Program-made: the position numbers and the translations under genes | From: Geothrix fuzhouensis | GTDB lineage: Bacteria > Acidobacteriota > Holophagae > Holophagales > Holophagaceae | Assembly (NCBI RefSeq): GCF_024609325.1 | Contig: NZ_JANHMQ010000002.1 | Coordinates: 620,001-684,000, forward strand | Direction: 5' to 3' | Length of the DNA stretch: 64,000 nt | Part shown: piece after piece, positions 16,425-25,981 of the stretch | Numbering within the stretch: position 1 is the first letter of the stretch | Layout of the letters: every line of letters begins with the position of its first letter | Notes under the pieces: generated by a model | Databases searched by the model: none | What the model was told of the DNA's origin: nothing | The model's input: the letters and a program-made list of their open reading frames with translations, nothing else

Positions 16425-17948
16425 ATGCAGCTGGATCAGTTCCATTCGGAAGTTGAGCGCATCAAGAAGGGCGGCTCGACGAAGGCCCACGAGAAAAACA
16501 CCGAAGCCGGCAAGCTCTTCGCCCGCGAGCGCATCCGCCTGCTGGTGGACGAGGGGAGCTTCCTGGAGGACGGGCTCTTCGCGAACGCACTGCACAAGGA
16601 GCTTCCGGCGGATGGCGTGATCACGGGCACGGCCACGGTGGCCGGCCGCCCGGTGGCGCTCATGGCCAACGACAGCACCATCAAGGCCGGCAGCTGGGGT
16701 GCCCGCACCGTGGAGAAGATCATCCGCATCCAGGAAGTGGCGATGCGGATGAAGGTCCCCATGCTTTACCTGGTGGACAGCGCCGGGGCGCGCATCACAG
16801 ACCAGCTCGACATGTTCCCGGGCCGCCGCCACGCCGGCACCATCTTCCACATGGAGGTGGCGCTCTCGGGCCTGGTGCCCCAGGTCTGCCTGCTCTTCGG
16901 GCCCTCGGCGGCCGGCGGCGCCTACATCCCGGCCTTCTGCGACGTGGTAATGATGGTGGAGGGCAACGCCAGCATGTATCTGGGTTCGCCGCGCATGGCG
17001 GAGATGGTCATCGGAGAGAAAATTAGCCTCGAGGACCTCGGCGGCGCCCGCATGCACTGCTCCGTGAGCGGCTGCGGCGACTTCCTGTGCAAGACCGAAG
17101 TGGAAGCCATCGCCCTCTGTCGTCAGTACCTGGCCTACTTCCCGCAACACTGCGAAGCCGCGCTTCCCACCGTCCCGCCAAAGGCGGTATCTCACAAAGC
17201 GAAAGCGCTGGACAACCTGGTGCCGATGGACATCATGGCTCCCTTCCAGATGAAGGACCTGATCGAGGGCCTGGTGGACGAGGGCAGCTTCCTGGAGGTG
17301 AAGAAGCTCTATGCCGGCGAGATCATCACGGGCCTGGCACGCCTCGACGGCAAGCCCGTGGGCATCCTTGCCAACCAGCCCCGGGTAAAGGGCGGTGTGC
17401 TGTTCGTGGACAGCGCGGACAAGGCCACGCGGTTCATGACGCTGTGCGATGCCTTTGGCATTCCGCTGGTGTTCCTCAGCGACGTGCCGGGCTTCATGAT
17501 CGGCAGCGCCGTGGAGAAGCAGGGCATCATCCGCCACGGCGCGAAGATGATCAGCGCCATGGCCAGCTGCAGCACGCCGCGCATCTGCGTGGTGGTGCGC
17601 AAGGCCTACGGCGCGGGCCTCTACGCCATGAGCGGGCCGGGCTTCGATCCGGATGCCACCCTGGCGCTGCCCACCGCCAGCATTGCCGTCATGGGCGCCG
17701 AGGCCGCCGTGAACGCCGTCTTCGCCAACAAGATCGCGGAAAAGCCCGAAGAGGAACGGGCCGCCTACGTCCAGCAGCTCCGCGACGAGTACAACGAGGA
17801 CATCAACCTGAAGAAGCTGGGCGCCGATCTCCACGTGGATGCCATCGTGGCTCCCACGGACCTCCGGGCCGAACTCATCACCCGCCTCGCCCGCGCTCGC
17901 CGCCGGGACGTCTGGCCCGCCAAGCGGCGGGCCGTCACCCCCGTTTGA
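16425..17948 (+). CDS. Acyl-CoA carboxylase beta subunit (carboxyltransferase)
   Basis: 507 residues, the length of PccB/MccB-type subunits, with two crotonase-like halves. The first holds the acyl-CoA site around SAGARITDQ and AAGGAYIPAFCD; the second holds the carboxybiotin site near DVPGFMIGSAVEKQGIIRHG and YGAGLYAMSG. It transfers CO2 from carboxybiotin to propionyl-CoA, methylcrotonyl-CoA or a similar acyl-CoA; the substrate cannot be fixed here. No biotin carboxylase gene is adjacent; the stand-alone carrier at 572-784 is a possible partner. Its 3' end overlaps the convergent GGDEF-EAL gene by 14 bp. Confidence 0.93.
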   Translation: MQLDQFHSEVERIKKGGSTKAHEKNTEAGKLFARERIRLLVDEGSFLEDGLFANALHKELPADGVITGTATVAGRPVALMANDSTIKAGSWGARTVEKIIRIQEVAMRMKVPMLYLVDSAGARITDQLDMFPGRRHAGTIFHMEVALSGLVPQVCLLFGPSAAGGAYIPAFCDVVMMVEGNASMYLGSPRMAEMVIGEKISLEDLGGARMHCSVSGCGDFLCKTEVEAIALCRQYLAYFPQHCEAALPTVPPKAVSHKAKALDNLVPMDIMAPFQMKDLIEGLVDEGSFLEVKKLYAGEIITGLARLDGKPVGILANQPRVKGGVLFVDSADKATRFMTLCDAFGIPLVFLSDVPGFMIGSAVEKQGIIRHGAKMISAMASCSTPRICVVVRKAYGAGLYAMSGPGFDPDATLALPTASIAVMGAEAAVNAVFANKIAEKPEEERAAYVQQLRDEYNEDINLKKLGADLHVDAIVAPTDLRAELITRLARARRRDVWPAKRRAVTPV

Positions 17949-20910
17949 CGAGTGCCTCGAACTCATCGACAGGAAGAGGGTGGCTGAACAGGCACCCCTG
18001 GAAGGCATGACACCCGATGCTGGCCAGGAAGTCCCTCTGCGCGACGGTCTCCACCCCCTCGGCGATGACGCCCAAGCCGAGGCTCTCGGCCAGCGCCACG
18101 ATGGTGCTGGCGATGGCGGCATCATTGGGGTCGCTCAACACATCCCGGACGAACGACTGGTCGATTTTTAGCTGATCGAACGGCATCCGCTTCAGGTAAG
18201 CCAGGGAGGAGTAGCCCGTTCCGAAATCATCCAGCGCGAAGCCCACGCCCTTGGCCCTCAGGAGGGTCATCTTTACGGCGACCTCCTCAGGGTTCTCGAC
18301 CAGCAGTCCTTCGGTCAATTCCAGCTTCAGCCGCTCCGGGTTCACACCTGTGCTTCCAATCACCTCGAACAACTGGTCCACGAAGCCTGCCTGCCGGAAT
18401 TGGCGGGGGCTGACATTCACGGCGACCGTCACATGGGCCATGCGGGGGTCTTGGCCCCACTTTGCCAGCTGAGTGCAGGCCGTCCGCAGGACCCACAGGC
18501 CCAAGGGCAGGATCAAGCCGGTCTCCTCGGCCAAATGAATGAACTCGGCAGGGGGCACTGTTCCCCGTTCTGGATGTTGCCAACGCACCAGAGCCTCAGC
18601 GCCGGTCAGGGCCCCATTCTCCAGGACCTGAGCCTGGTAATGGATACAAAATTGCTGGTGCTCGATGGCCTCGCGCAGGCTCCTTTCCTGGGCAACGCGA
18701 CTGATCACGGCGCTTTCCATATCCGGGTCGAAGAATCGCAAGGCGTTGCGCCCGGATTCCTTCGCGCGGTACATGGCCAGGTCGGCCTGTTTCATCAGGT
18801 CATCGAGGGTGGCGTCCTTGCCCATGAACAGGGTGGCCCCTACGCTCGCCGTGCTCCTGTAGGGATGTCCGCCCAGCTGGTAGTCCGCATTGAGCGCCTG
18901 GATGATCTTCTCCCCGACCAGTTCCGTCGACCGGGCGGCGTCCTCCGTGACCGGACTCAGCCCTGGCAGGACCACCACGAATTCGTCGCCCCCGATCCGC
19001 GCGACGGTGTCGCCCTCCCGGATGCAGGCGGTCAGCCGCTGCGCGACCTGCTTCAGGAGGAGGTCGCCCTGGTCGTGGCCCAAGGTGTCATTGAGCGTCT
19101 TGAAGTGGTCGAGGTCGATGAAGAGCAGGGCGCCGTGGCCTTCATTCCGGGCGGTGGCGGTCATGGTCTGTTTCAGGCGGTCCATGAGGAGGGTGCGGTT
19201 GGGAAGTCCCGTCAACTGATCGAAGAAGGCCAACGCCTGGATCCTCTCTTCGGTCCTTTTCTGTGCCGTGATGTCGAAGTGGGTGCCGATGTAGTGGGTG
19301 ACCACCCCATCCTCCCCCGCTACGGCGGAGATGGTGAGCCATTTGGGATATTCTTCACCGTTCTTGCGCCGGTCCCACACCTCACCCTGCCAACCACCGG
19401 TCTGCCCGATGGCCTCCCACATGGCCTTGTAGAAGTCCTGATTGTGGCGGCCCGACTTGAACATGCGCGGCGTCCGGCCCACGACCTCTTCTGCGGTGTA
19501 GCCGGTGATCTCGGTGAAAGCCTGGTTGACCCGCAGGATGGTCTCCTGGGCGTCCGTGACGATCATGGCCTCCCTGGAATCGAAGGCGGTCGCCGCCACC
19601 CTCAGGTCCGTCTCGATCCGCTTGCGGGCGGTGATGTCTTCGATGATGGACCAGATGGACGGCTGGCCATCCGGCAGCTTCATCAGCATGCCGTTAAGCT
19701 GGATGGAGATGCGGCTGCCATCCCTGCGCACGTATTCCTTTTCGTAGGGTCCGTAGCGCCCGGTGCGCTTCAGGGATTCCAGCTGGCGGGCCTCCTCCGC
19801 CTCGAAGGACTTAGGGGTCAACGTCCAGTAGTCGAGATGGGCGAGTTCCTGCGCGGTGTAGCCGGTCATGGCCTGGAAGGCGTCGTTGAATTCCAGATAG
19901 TGACCCTGCATATCCGTCAGCGCGATGCCCAGGGGGGACATCTCGTACAGCCCCCGGAGCCTCGCTTCCCGGTCGCGGAGGCGCTCCTCCATCCTCAGCC
20001 GTTCGGCCTGCAGGGCCGTGATCAGGAGACCCGTGAGGACCAGGGCGGTCATGTAGCTCCACAGGATCAATTGGCTGAGCTGGGGGTTGAGGAAGCGGGA
20101 AAGCCCATGACCCATGAGCACGGCCCAGGCTGCCGCAAGGGAGAACCCCAGCCCGGCCAGGGCCGTACCCGTTCTCCCAAGGCGCAGGCCGGCCCAGGTG
20201 AGCAAGGGGAGGGTCAGCAAGGCGATGGGCAGAGATCGGCCTGCCTGCGACGGAGGGTGGATGAAGGCCAGCCACACGACCGTGGCGGCGATCATGAGCC
20301 AGAGGACATATTCCCTCCGGACCTGCCTCAGCCGATCGAAGTTTTTCTGGTTGAAGGACAAGAGGAGTGGAGCGGCCAGGAACACGCCCACCGTATCTCC
20401 CATCCACCAGGAGAGCCAGGCGGGCCCTGCGGCCTTCAGCGACATCGATCCCATGAGGAAGAGGCTCGCGGTGCCGAAAGTGGCCGATACGGTCATGCCA
20501 AGGGCGGCCCCGACGATGAACAGGCCGACATCCTTCTGCCTCGAGAAGGCGGTGTCGAATTGGAATCGGGTGAGGTAGGCCAGGCTGAGGAGCGGTGCGA
20601 GGGTGTTGCCAATCGCGATGCCAGCGGCGAGGTGCCAGGCCGAACCGATGGCGAGGTTGACCAGAAAGGCCCCCAGGGCGATGCCGGGCCAGACCCCGCG
20701 GCCCCATTGGAGGAGAGCGGCCACCGCGATGCCCGTCGGCAGCCAGATGAGGGTGATGTGCATTCCCGAATAGGGAGTCTTCAGGCCCAGCCATCCCGCT
20801 GCGAAGTAGGCCAGGGCGAGAAGGCACTGGCGGTAGAACATCGAGGTTCTGGGTTTGGCTTGTTCCATGTGCGTAAGGAGATCCAAGAGGGGCGTGCCAG
20901 GCGCAAGCAT
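17935..20910 (-). CDS. MASE1-PAS-PAS-GGDEF-EAL cyclic-di-GMP protein
   Basis: About 990 residues. An N-terminal MASE1 membrane sensor (eight or so helices, first ILWLPTGIAVAA region) is followed by two or three PAS domains (LRGLYEMSPLGIALTDMQGH; ILRVNQAFTEITGYTAEEVV), a GGDEF domain with intact RIGGDEF, and an EAL domain with EALVRW, DDFGTGYSS, KIDQSFV and AEGVET. Both cyclase and phosphodiesterase sites look intact. It would sense a signal at the inner membrane and alter cyclic di-GMP. The start is uncertain: ATG 20910 is used, GTG 20949 and ATG 20868 are also in frame, and none has a strong Shine-Dalgarno. Confidence 0.92.
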   Translation of the reverse strand: MLAPGTPLLDLLTHMEQAKPRTSMFYRQCLLALAYFAAGWLGLKTPYSGMHITLIWLPTGIAVAALLQWGRGVWPGIALGAFLVNLAIGSAWHLAAGIAIGNTLAPLLSLAYLTRFQFDTAFSRQKDVGLFIVGAALGMTVSATFGTASLFLMGSMSLKAAGPAWLSWWMGDTVGVFLAAPLLLSFNQKNFDRLRQVRREYVLWLMIAATVVWLAFIHPPSQAGRSLPIALLTLPLLTWAGLRLGRTGTALAGLGFSLAAAWAVLMGHGLSRFLNPQLSQLILWSYMTALVLTGLLITALQAERLRMEERLRDREARLRGLYEMSPLGIALTDMQGHYLEFNDAFQAMTGYTAQELAHLDYWTLTPKSFEAEEARQLESLKRTGRYGPYEKEYVRRDGSRISIQLNGMLMKLPDGQPSIWSIIEDITARKRIETDLRVAATAFDSREAMIVTDAQETILRVNQAFTEITGYTAEEVVGRTPRMFKSGRHNQDFYKAMWEAIGQTGGWQGEVWDRRKNGEEYPKWLTISAVAGEDGVVTHYIGTHFDITAQKRTEERIQALAFFDQLTGLPNRTLLMDRLKQTMTATARNEGHGALLFIDLDHFKTLNDTLGHDQGDLLLKQVAQRLTACIREGDTVARIGGDEFVVVLPGLSPVTEDAARSTELVGEKIIQALNADYQLGGHPYRSTASVGATLFMGKDATLDDLMKQADLAMYRAKESGRNALRFFDPDMESAVISRVAQERSLREAIEHQQFCIHYQAQVLENGALTGAEALVRWQHPERGTVPPAEFIHLAEETGLILPLGLWVLRTACTQLAKWGQDPRMAHVTVAVNVSPRQFRQAGFVDQLFEVIGSTGVNPERLKLELTEGLLVENPEEVAVKMTLLRAKGVGFALDDFGTGYSSLAYLKRMPFDQLKIDQSFVRDVLSDPNDAAIASTIVALAESLGLGVIAEGVETVAQRDFLASIGCHAFQGCLFSHPLPVDEFEALVKRG

Positions 20911-21107
20911 GATCACACGCTCTGCTTTGAGGAAAGGCGTGGGTTGCACAGGGAGGTCAGGATGGCATTCCAGGTCCCCTACCGACTCGCTATCGGTCTG
21001 CAGTCGGCGAGGTTGAGTTCGGTTCAGAGATCACTCCGATCCAGGCGCTCTTCCCTCCATCCCCAGGTCGTTGCGTTATGCTTCCGGCAGCTTTGCGGGA
21101 GGCTGGC

Positions 21108-21629
21108 ATGTTCCGTCGCGTGGACGACTTCAAGACCATCTGGCGGCAGGAGGCGGAGAAGACCCTCGCGGTCTTCGCCGCCATCCCCGACGCGGCGGCC
21201 CACCAGGCCGTGGATGAGCAGCACCGGGACCTGCGGCGCATGGCCTGGCACCTGGTGGAAACCATCCTGGAACTCCCCCAGAACCTGGGCCTGAGGGTGA
21301 AGGGACCGGTGGGCCTGGGGCCCGACGGCTTCATCGCCACCCCGCCGCCGCCCACCATGGCGGAGATTATTGCCGCCTACCGCGCCGTGAGCGACTCCCT
21401 GCTGGACCATATCGGCAGCTGGAGCAATACGGAGCTGGGCCGGAACTTCACCCTCTATGGCGAGACCTGGACCGGTGCCTTCGCGCTCTACGTGCTCGTG
21501 AGCCACCAGGCGCACCACCGGGGCCAGATGACGGTCCTCATGCGCCAGGCGGGCCTGCACGTGCCCAGCATCTATGGACCGACAAAGGAAGGCTGGGCCC
21601 AGTTCGGCCTGGCCGCCCCGAAGGTGTAG
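21108..21629 (+). CDS. DinB family protein
   Basis: 173 residues, a four-helix bundle of the DinB/YfiT superfamily. The metal-binding histidines are visible in RMAWHLVE and in SHQAHHRGQM. These proteins are thiol-dependent metal enzymes or related stress proteins, substrate often unknown. GGGAGG precedes the ATG at 21108; an in-frame ATG at 21078 lacks one. It is convergent with the DUF155 gene 6 bp away. Confidence 0.85.
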   Translation: MFRRVDDFKTIWRQEAEKTLAVFAAIPDAAAHQAVDEQHRDLRRMAWHLVETILELPQNLGLRVKGPVGLGPDGFIATPPPPTMAEIIAAYRAVSDSLLDHIGSWSNTELGRNFTLYGETWTGAFALYVLVSHQAHHRGQMTVLMRQAGLHVPSIYGPTKEGWAQFGLAAPKV

Positions 21630-21635
21630 ACGCGC

Positions 21636-22478
21636 TTACTTCAGGGGGAACTCCTTCCAGACGAAGAGGACCACCTCCACCAGGATGAGCACGATGATGA
21701 TCCACTCCAGCCGCTGATCCTTCCGGCGGGCCAGCACGTCCAGCACGGTGGCGCCCGCGTCCTGGAGGTAGGCCACCTTCTGGTTCACGGCGGAGAGGCG
21801 CTCCTCCAGGTCGAACTGGTCGAAGAGGGCGCTGTCGAGGTGGGCCAGGGCCTCGCTTTCCCAGGTCTCCGGCGGATCGTCGAAGAGGGTGAGGGTGTCC
21901 AGTACCGTCGCCCGCACCGCCATGGCGAAGCCCACAGTGCGGAGCAGCTCCTTTTGCCCGAACACCAGCCGTCCCTCCTCGCTGAGCGCTGTCACCACAG
22001 GGCCAAAGCGGGACATGGCCAGACTCACTTCCACCTCCACCGAGTCCAGGGCGACGCTCTGCGCCAGGGCCAGGGAGATGACCTTCAGCTTGTCCAGGGT
22101 GAGCTCCCGGAGCCAGACCTCAGAGAAACCCACCCGGTCGGCCTCGGCACCGAGGTGGACCCGCAGGTCGTCCCGGGCCGCCTCCGCCCGCGCGCCCGTC
22201 CCCGGCAGCCGCACGAGGTCCTGGAGGACCGCGGCCGTGACTTCAGGGGAGACGCCCCAGAACACCGCCGCCCCGAACCGGGCGAGGTACACCCAAGCTC
22301 CGGCCTCTGGTTCCAGCACCAGGGGGTTGGTGGACAGCACCCGGTAGTGGGGGTAGGCCGTGCTGAAGGCCCGGAAGTCGATCTGGCCCTGGAAGTACTC
22401 CGCCCGGAGCAATACCTCGTCGGCGGGGTTCTCGGAGAGTAGGGGCATGCGCTGAAGCGCCAGGGATCCCTGATCCAT
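21636..22478 (-). CDS. DUF155/RMD1 family membrane protein
   Basis: 280 residues, with the DUF155 pattern of the RMD1/RMND1 family: YVFLARFGAAVFWG-like core (here AWVYLARFGAAVFWGVS), a long helical middle, and a single C-terminal transmembrane helix (EWIIIVLILVEVVLFVW). Bacterial members are poorly characterised; mitochondrial RMND1 supports translation. The ATG at 22478 is chosen because the upstream frame has no family character. It is divergent from the chemoreceptor gene. Confidence 0.8.
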   Translation of the reverse strand: MDQGSLALQRMPLLSENPADEVLLRAEYFQGQIDFRAFSTAYPHYRVLSTNPLVLEPEAGAWVYLARFGAAVFWGVSPEVTAAVLQDLVRLPGTGARAEAARDDLRVHLGAEADRVGFSEVWLRELTLDKLKVISLALAQSVALDSVEVEVSLAMSRFGPVVTALSEEGRLVFGQKELLRTVGFAMAVRATVLDTLTLFDDPPETWESEALAHLDSALFDQFDLEERLSAVNQKVAYLQDAGATVLDVLARRKDQRLEWIIIVLILVEVVLFVWKEFPLK

Positions 22479-22717
22479 GGCCCCAGTGTAGGCCTCACCT
22501 TGGTCGGTGAGGGGTATCCGGTCAGGGACTGACCAGGTGGATAGACATTTACCTGGGCGGACCGCCGCCCACCGATAGGTCGGGTTCATTAACCTTCCCG
22601 CTCCGAAGGGTTGATCCAGGGCCTTTCCTTGGCTTTGCTGTTGCTTATATAACCAACCTGCTGTCGATAGTTGTTATGTCACCCGCTGTTCCGTCATCTT
22701 TTGCGGAGGATCTCCAG

Positions 22718-24289
22718 GTGCTCAAGGACCTGACGATCAAATGGAAGTTGAACCTGCTCCTCGGGTTCGCCGTCCTGAGCCTTGGCACGATCGGGGTGCT
22801 GTCGCATCTCCAGCGGCGCCAGATGGAGGTCTCGATCACGTCGATGGTCGACCGTGACCTCCAACTGCTCGTGGACCTCAACCGGGCCCAGGCCGAAGGC
22901 CTGCAGATGGGCCAGGCCACGCGGAACGTCCTGATCGACCCGTCCGACGCCCAGGCCCAGCAGAATTTCGAGGAAGCCTTCCGGCAATCCACCGAGGCTC
23001 TGGAACAGGCGGGCCGGTTGGCCCCTGAAAGTCTGCGGGCGCGCCTGCCGACCCTGCTGGCCCTCTGGGCCGAGGACCACGCCTTGCAGGTCGAGGTCCA
23101 GCGCGAGGCTGGCTTAGGTCACAAGGAGGCCGCCACCACGTTGCTGGTGCAGAAGGAGAAGCCGGCCTGGCGCGCGGCCAAGGCCCTCGTGCTCGGGCTC
23201 ATCGCGGAGCAGCAGAAGGCCTTCACCGCCAGGAAGGATGCGGAGGTCGCCAGCATGGCGAGGACCCGGAACCTCCTCGCCATCGGCCTGGCTGCCGTCG
23301 GCCTCCTGTTCATCCTGTTTACCTTGGCGATCGCCCGCAGCATCGCCAAGCCGCTCCGCCTGAGCATCGAGGTGGTCAAGCAGCTCGCCCGCGGAGACCT
23401 GGCAGTCAAGATCCAGGTGCCCGGAAAGGACGAGGCCAGCTGGGTGCTTTTCGCCATGAAAAAGATGATGGAGAGCATGAACCAGGTGGTGACAGAGATC
23501 CGAAGTGCCGCGGCCCAGGTGGCCATGGGCAGCCAGCAGATCGCGATCGGCGCCGAGCAGATGTCCGGTGGCACCTCCCAGCAGGCCACCTCGGCCGAGG
23601 AAGCCGCCGCCTCCATCGAGGAGATGAACGCCACCATCCGACAGAACGCGGACAATGCCGGCCAGACGGAACGGATGGCGAGGCAGGCCGCGGACGATGC
23701 GGGGAAGAGCGGGGCGGCGGTGGCCGAGGCCGTGGCGGCCATGAAGGACATCGCCGCCCGGATCGAGATCATCGACGACATTGCCTGGCAGACCAACCTC
23801 CTCGCGCTCAACGCCGCCATCGAGGCGGCGCGGGCCGGGGAGCACGGAAAGGGCTTCGCCGTCGTGGCCTCCGAAGTCCGCAAGCTGGCCGAGCGCAGCC
23901 AGGTCGCCGCCGGCGAGATCAGCCGGTTGTCCTCGGCCAGTGTCGACGTGGCGGAGCGGGCGGGCCAGATGCTCAAGAAGCTGGTGCCCGACATCCGCAA
24001 GACCGCCGAGCTGGTCCAGGAAATCAGCGCCGCCTCCCGGGAGCAGGCCACGGGGGCGGGGCACATCAGCTCGGCTATCCAGCAGCTGAGCCACGTGATC
24101 CAACAGAACGCCGGGGCCGCCGAGGAAATGGCCTCGACCGCGGAAGAACTGTCCGCCCAGGCGGAGCATCTCCATACGACCCTCGGCTTCTTCCGGACCG
24201 AGGGGGAGCGACCGGGCGCCGGGCCCGGCGCCAAGCCCGGCCCGGCGGGCAGCCGCCGCCAGCTGGCGGACCTGAACACGGCCAACTGA
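22718..24289 (+). CDS. Methyl-accepting chemotaxis protein
   Basis: 523 residues. TM1 begins at once ([20 protein letters not shown]), a four-helix periplasmic sensor follows (about 35-190), TM2 is [20 protein letters not shown], then HAMP and a long signalling coiled coil. The kinase-control tip is [20 protein letters not shown], the MCP signature. A GTG at 22718 preceded by GGAGG gives the typical [11 protein letters not shown] start; an ATG at 22676 lacks a ribosome site. No che genes are nearby. The sensor is of the MCP four-helix-bundle class; ligand unknown. Confidence 0.93.
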   Translation: MLKDLTIKWKLNLLLGFAVLSLGTIGVLSHLQRRQMEVSITSMVDRDLQLLVDLNRAQAEGLQMGQATRNVLIDPSDAQAQQNFEEAFRQSTEALEQAGRLAPESLRARLPTLLALWAEDHALQVEVQREAGLGHKEAATTLLVQKEKPAWRAAKALVLGLIAEQQKAFTARKDAEVASMARTRNLLAIGLAAVGLLFILFTLAIARSIAKPLRLSIEVVKQLARGDLAVKIQVPGKDEASWVLFAMKKMMESMNQVVTEIRSAAAQVAMGSQQIAIGAEQMSGGTSQQATSAEEAAASIEEMNATIRQNADNAGQTERMARQAADDAGKSGAAVAEAVAAMKDIAARIEIIDDIAWQTNLLALNAAIEAARAGEHGKGFAVVASEVRKLAERSQVAAGEISRLSSASVDVAERAGQMLKKLVPDIRKTAELVQEISAASREQATGAGHISSAIQQLSHVIQQNAGAAEEMASTAEELSAQAEHLHTTLGFFRTEGERPGAGPGAKPGPAGSRRQLADLNTAN

Positions 24290-24373
24290 CCCCGGCGGGG
24301 ATCCCGAACCTTCCCGCCGCGCCCTTCGTCAGGCCTGGGGTCCAGGGCGGGGCAGCCGATCCCAAAAAAGATG

Positions 24374-24401
24374 TTGCAACATTAGAAAAAAGACCTAGAC
24401 T
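24374..24401 (+). promoter_or_regulatory. Probable sigma-70 type promoter of the YceI gene
   Basis: TTGCAA and TAGACT separated by 16 bp in an AT-rich island. The expected transcription start lies about 30 nt before the ATG at 24439. The overlapping palindrome GTTGCAAC could be an operator. Confidence 0.4.
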
Positions 24402-24438
24402 GATTTGCATGGTGAAACACCTATTCCCTGGAGGCTCC

Positions 24439-25032
24439 ATGCGACACCCCTTCCGCACCCTGCTCGCCATCCTCGCCATGGCGGCCGTGCCCGCCCTGGC
24501 CGGCGAAGACACCTACAAGATCGACCCCGTCCATAGCGAGGTGAGCTTCAAGGTCAGCCACCTGCTCGCCAAGGTGAGCGGACGCTTCACGAAGTTCGAA
24601 GGCACCATCCAGGTCGACACCGCTGACATCAGCAAGTCCAGCGTGGCGGTCGCCATCGACGCCGCCAGCCTGACCACGGACAACGAGGCTCGGGACAAGC
24701 ACCTCAAGTCCCCCGACTTCTTCGACGTGGCCAAGTTCCCCACCATCACCTTCAAGAGCACGGCCGTGAAGGAAGTGGCCAAGGGCAAGCTGGAGATCAC
24801 CGGCGACTTCACGATGCACGGCGTGACCAAGCGCATCACCTTCCCCATCACCAACGCGGGAACGCAGGCGGGCATGGCGCCCGGCACCGTGGTGGCAGGC
24901 TTTGTTGATGGCGCGCTCAGCCTCAACCGCAACGAATTCGGCATCAAGACCTTCCCCGGCGTCATCGGCGAGACCGTGGCCGTCAGCCTGAACGCCGAGG
25001 CCGGCAAGGTCGCGCCCGCCGCCAAGAAGTAA
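24439..25032 (+). CDS. YceI family periplasmic protein
   Basis: 197 residues with a signal peptide cut near AVPALAGED. The mature domain is a YceI lipocalin-like barrel: YKIDPVHSEVSFKVSH at the start, HLKSPDFFDVAKFPTITF in the middle, LNRNEFGI near the end. YceI proteins bind polyisoprenoid lipids such as quinones in the periplasm. The ATG at 24439 is preceded by TGGAGG; a frame-open ATG 30 nt upstream would spoil the signal peptide. Confidence 0.92.
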   Translation: MRHPFRTLLAILAMAAVPALAGEDTYKIDPVHSEVSFKVSHLLAKVSGRFTKFEGTIQVDTADISKSSVAVAIDAASLTTDNEARDKHLKSPDFFDVAKFPTITFKSTAVKEVAKGKLEITGDFTMHGVTKRITFPITNAGTQAGMAPGTVVAGFVDGALSLNRNEFGIKTFPGVIGETVAVSLNAEAGKVAPAAKK

Positions 25033-25061
25033 GCCCCTTCCGATCACGCTGTCCCCATCTG

Positions 25062-25092
25062 CCTCCGGCCGTTCCTCTGGAGCGACCGGAGG
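25062..25092 (+). terminator. Probable rho-independent terminator after the YceI gene
   Basis: Stem CCTCCGG / CCGGAGG extended by CG pairs around a bulge, followed by TGGGTCTTTCT. It lies 30 bp after the stop. Confidence 0.5.
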
Positions 25093-25127
25093 TGGGTCTT
25101 TCTGCCCTTCTTTTCTGGAGGCTTGCC

Positions 25128-25823
25128 ATGGCATCCCCGGCCCCATTCCCCGGTGCCCTGCAACTGGACGCTTCATCGGGCCTGTCCTACCGTGTGATGC
25201 AGCCACCCCCGGCCCAGCCCAGGGCGCTGGTGGTCCTCCTGCACGGGGTGGGCGGTCAGGAGACGGACCTCGCCGACCTCGCGGCGGGCGTGGATCCCGC
25301 AACCCTGGTGGTGCTCGTCCGCAGCCGCCTGCAGCTCGGTCCCCAGCAGTTCGGCTGGTTCCGCGTGGCGTTCACAGCGGAGGGGCCGAAGATCACGGAA
25401 AGCGAGGCCGAGGCCAGCCGCCATGCGCTCATCCGCCTCGTCGACCACCTGCAGTCCCAGCACGGGATCGAGGCCCGCCGCACCGTCCTCGCCGGCTTCA
25501 GCCAGGGCGGCATCATGAGCGCCAGCGTGGCCCTCAGCGCGCCCGAGCGCGTGGGCGGCTTCGCCATCCTCTCGGGCCGCATCCTGCCGGAACTCGAACC
25601 CCGCATCGCCAAGCGGGAGTGGTTGGCGCACCTGCGGGCCTTCATCAGCCACGGCGAGCAGGACCAGACCCTGCCCCTGACCTGGGCCCGGCGGGCGGAC
25701 CGCTGGCTGGACGACCTGGGCATCCCCCACGTCACCCGCCTCTACCCCACCGGCCACACCCTGAATTCCCAGATGCGGGCCGACGTGCTCGCCTGGATCG
25801 GCGGCCTCTCCGGCGCCGCGTGA
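25128..25823 (+). CDS. Alpha/beta hydrolase, carboxylesterase/phospholipase type
   Basis: 231 residues in the Abhydrolase_2 family. The core starts with VVLLHGVGGQETDL, the nucleophile is S125 in GFSQGG, and D179 (EQDQTLP) and H210 (TGHTLN) complete the triad. Members hydrolyse short carboxylesters or lysophospholipids; no signal peptide is seen, so it is cytosolic. TGGAGG stands before the ATG at 25128. Confidence 0.9.
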   Translation: MASPAPFPGALQLDASSGLSYRVMQPPPAQPRALVVLLHGVGGQETDLADLAAGVDPATLVVLVRSRLQLGPQQFGWFRVAFTAEGPKITESEAEASRHALIRLVDHLQSQHGIEARRTVLAGFSQGGIMSASVALSAPERVGGFAILSGRILPELEPRIAKREWLAHLRAFISHGEQDQTLPLTWARRADRWLDDLGIPHVTRLYPTGHTLNSQMRADVLAWIGGLSGAA

Positions 25824-25881
25824 GTTCAGCCGGAAGAACCGCCAGATCAAGGCACCTGGAAGCCTGATGGAAGCCTTATGT

Positions 25882-25981
25882 AAGCGGAGGAGAGCTGAGG
25901 TGTGGAGGAGAGCGGAGAAGACCTTCTCGACACTGGAGGTTCTTCTCTCCGCTTACTCCGCTACTCAGCTTTCCTCCGCTT
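25882..25981. repeat. Palindromic 9-nt-word repeat element 1
   Basis: About 100 bp folding on itself: left arm begins AAGCGGAGGAGAGCTGAG, right arm ends CTCAGCTTTCCTCCGCTT. Arms are about 40 bp with few mismatches and small indels. Each arm is itself made of a 9-nt unit around (A)GCGGAG repeated about four times. It lies between the convergent esterase and restriction genes, and its right arm encodes the last seven residues and stop of the restriction enzyme. Confidence 0.75.

Noticed and set aside
18400-21294. A 964-codon open frame on the plus strand opposite the GGDEF-EAL gene
   Set aside because: Composition and lack of any domain mark it as a GC-rich antisense shadow of the real gene; the same holds for long frames opposite acnB, the metalloprotease and the restriction enzyme.
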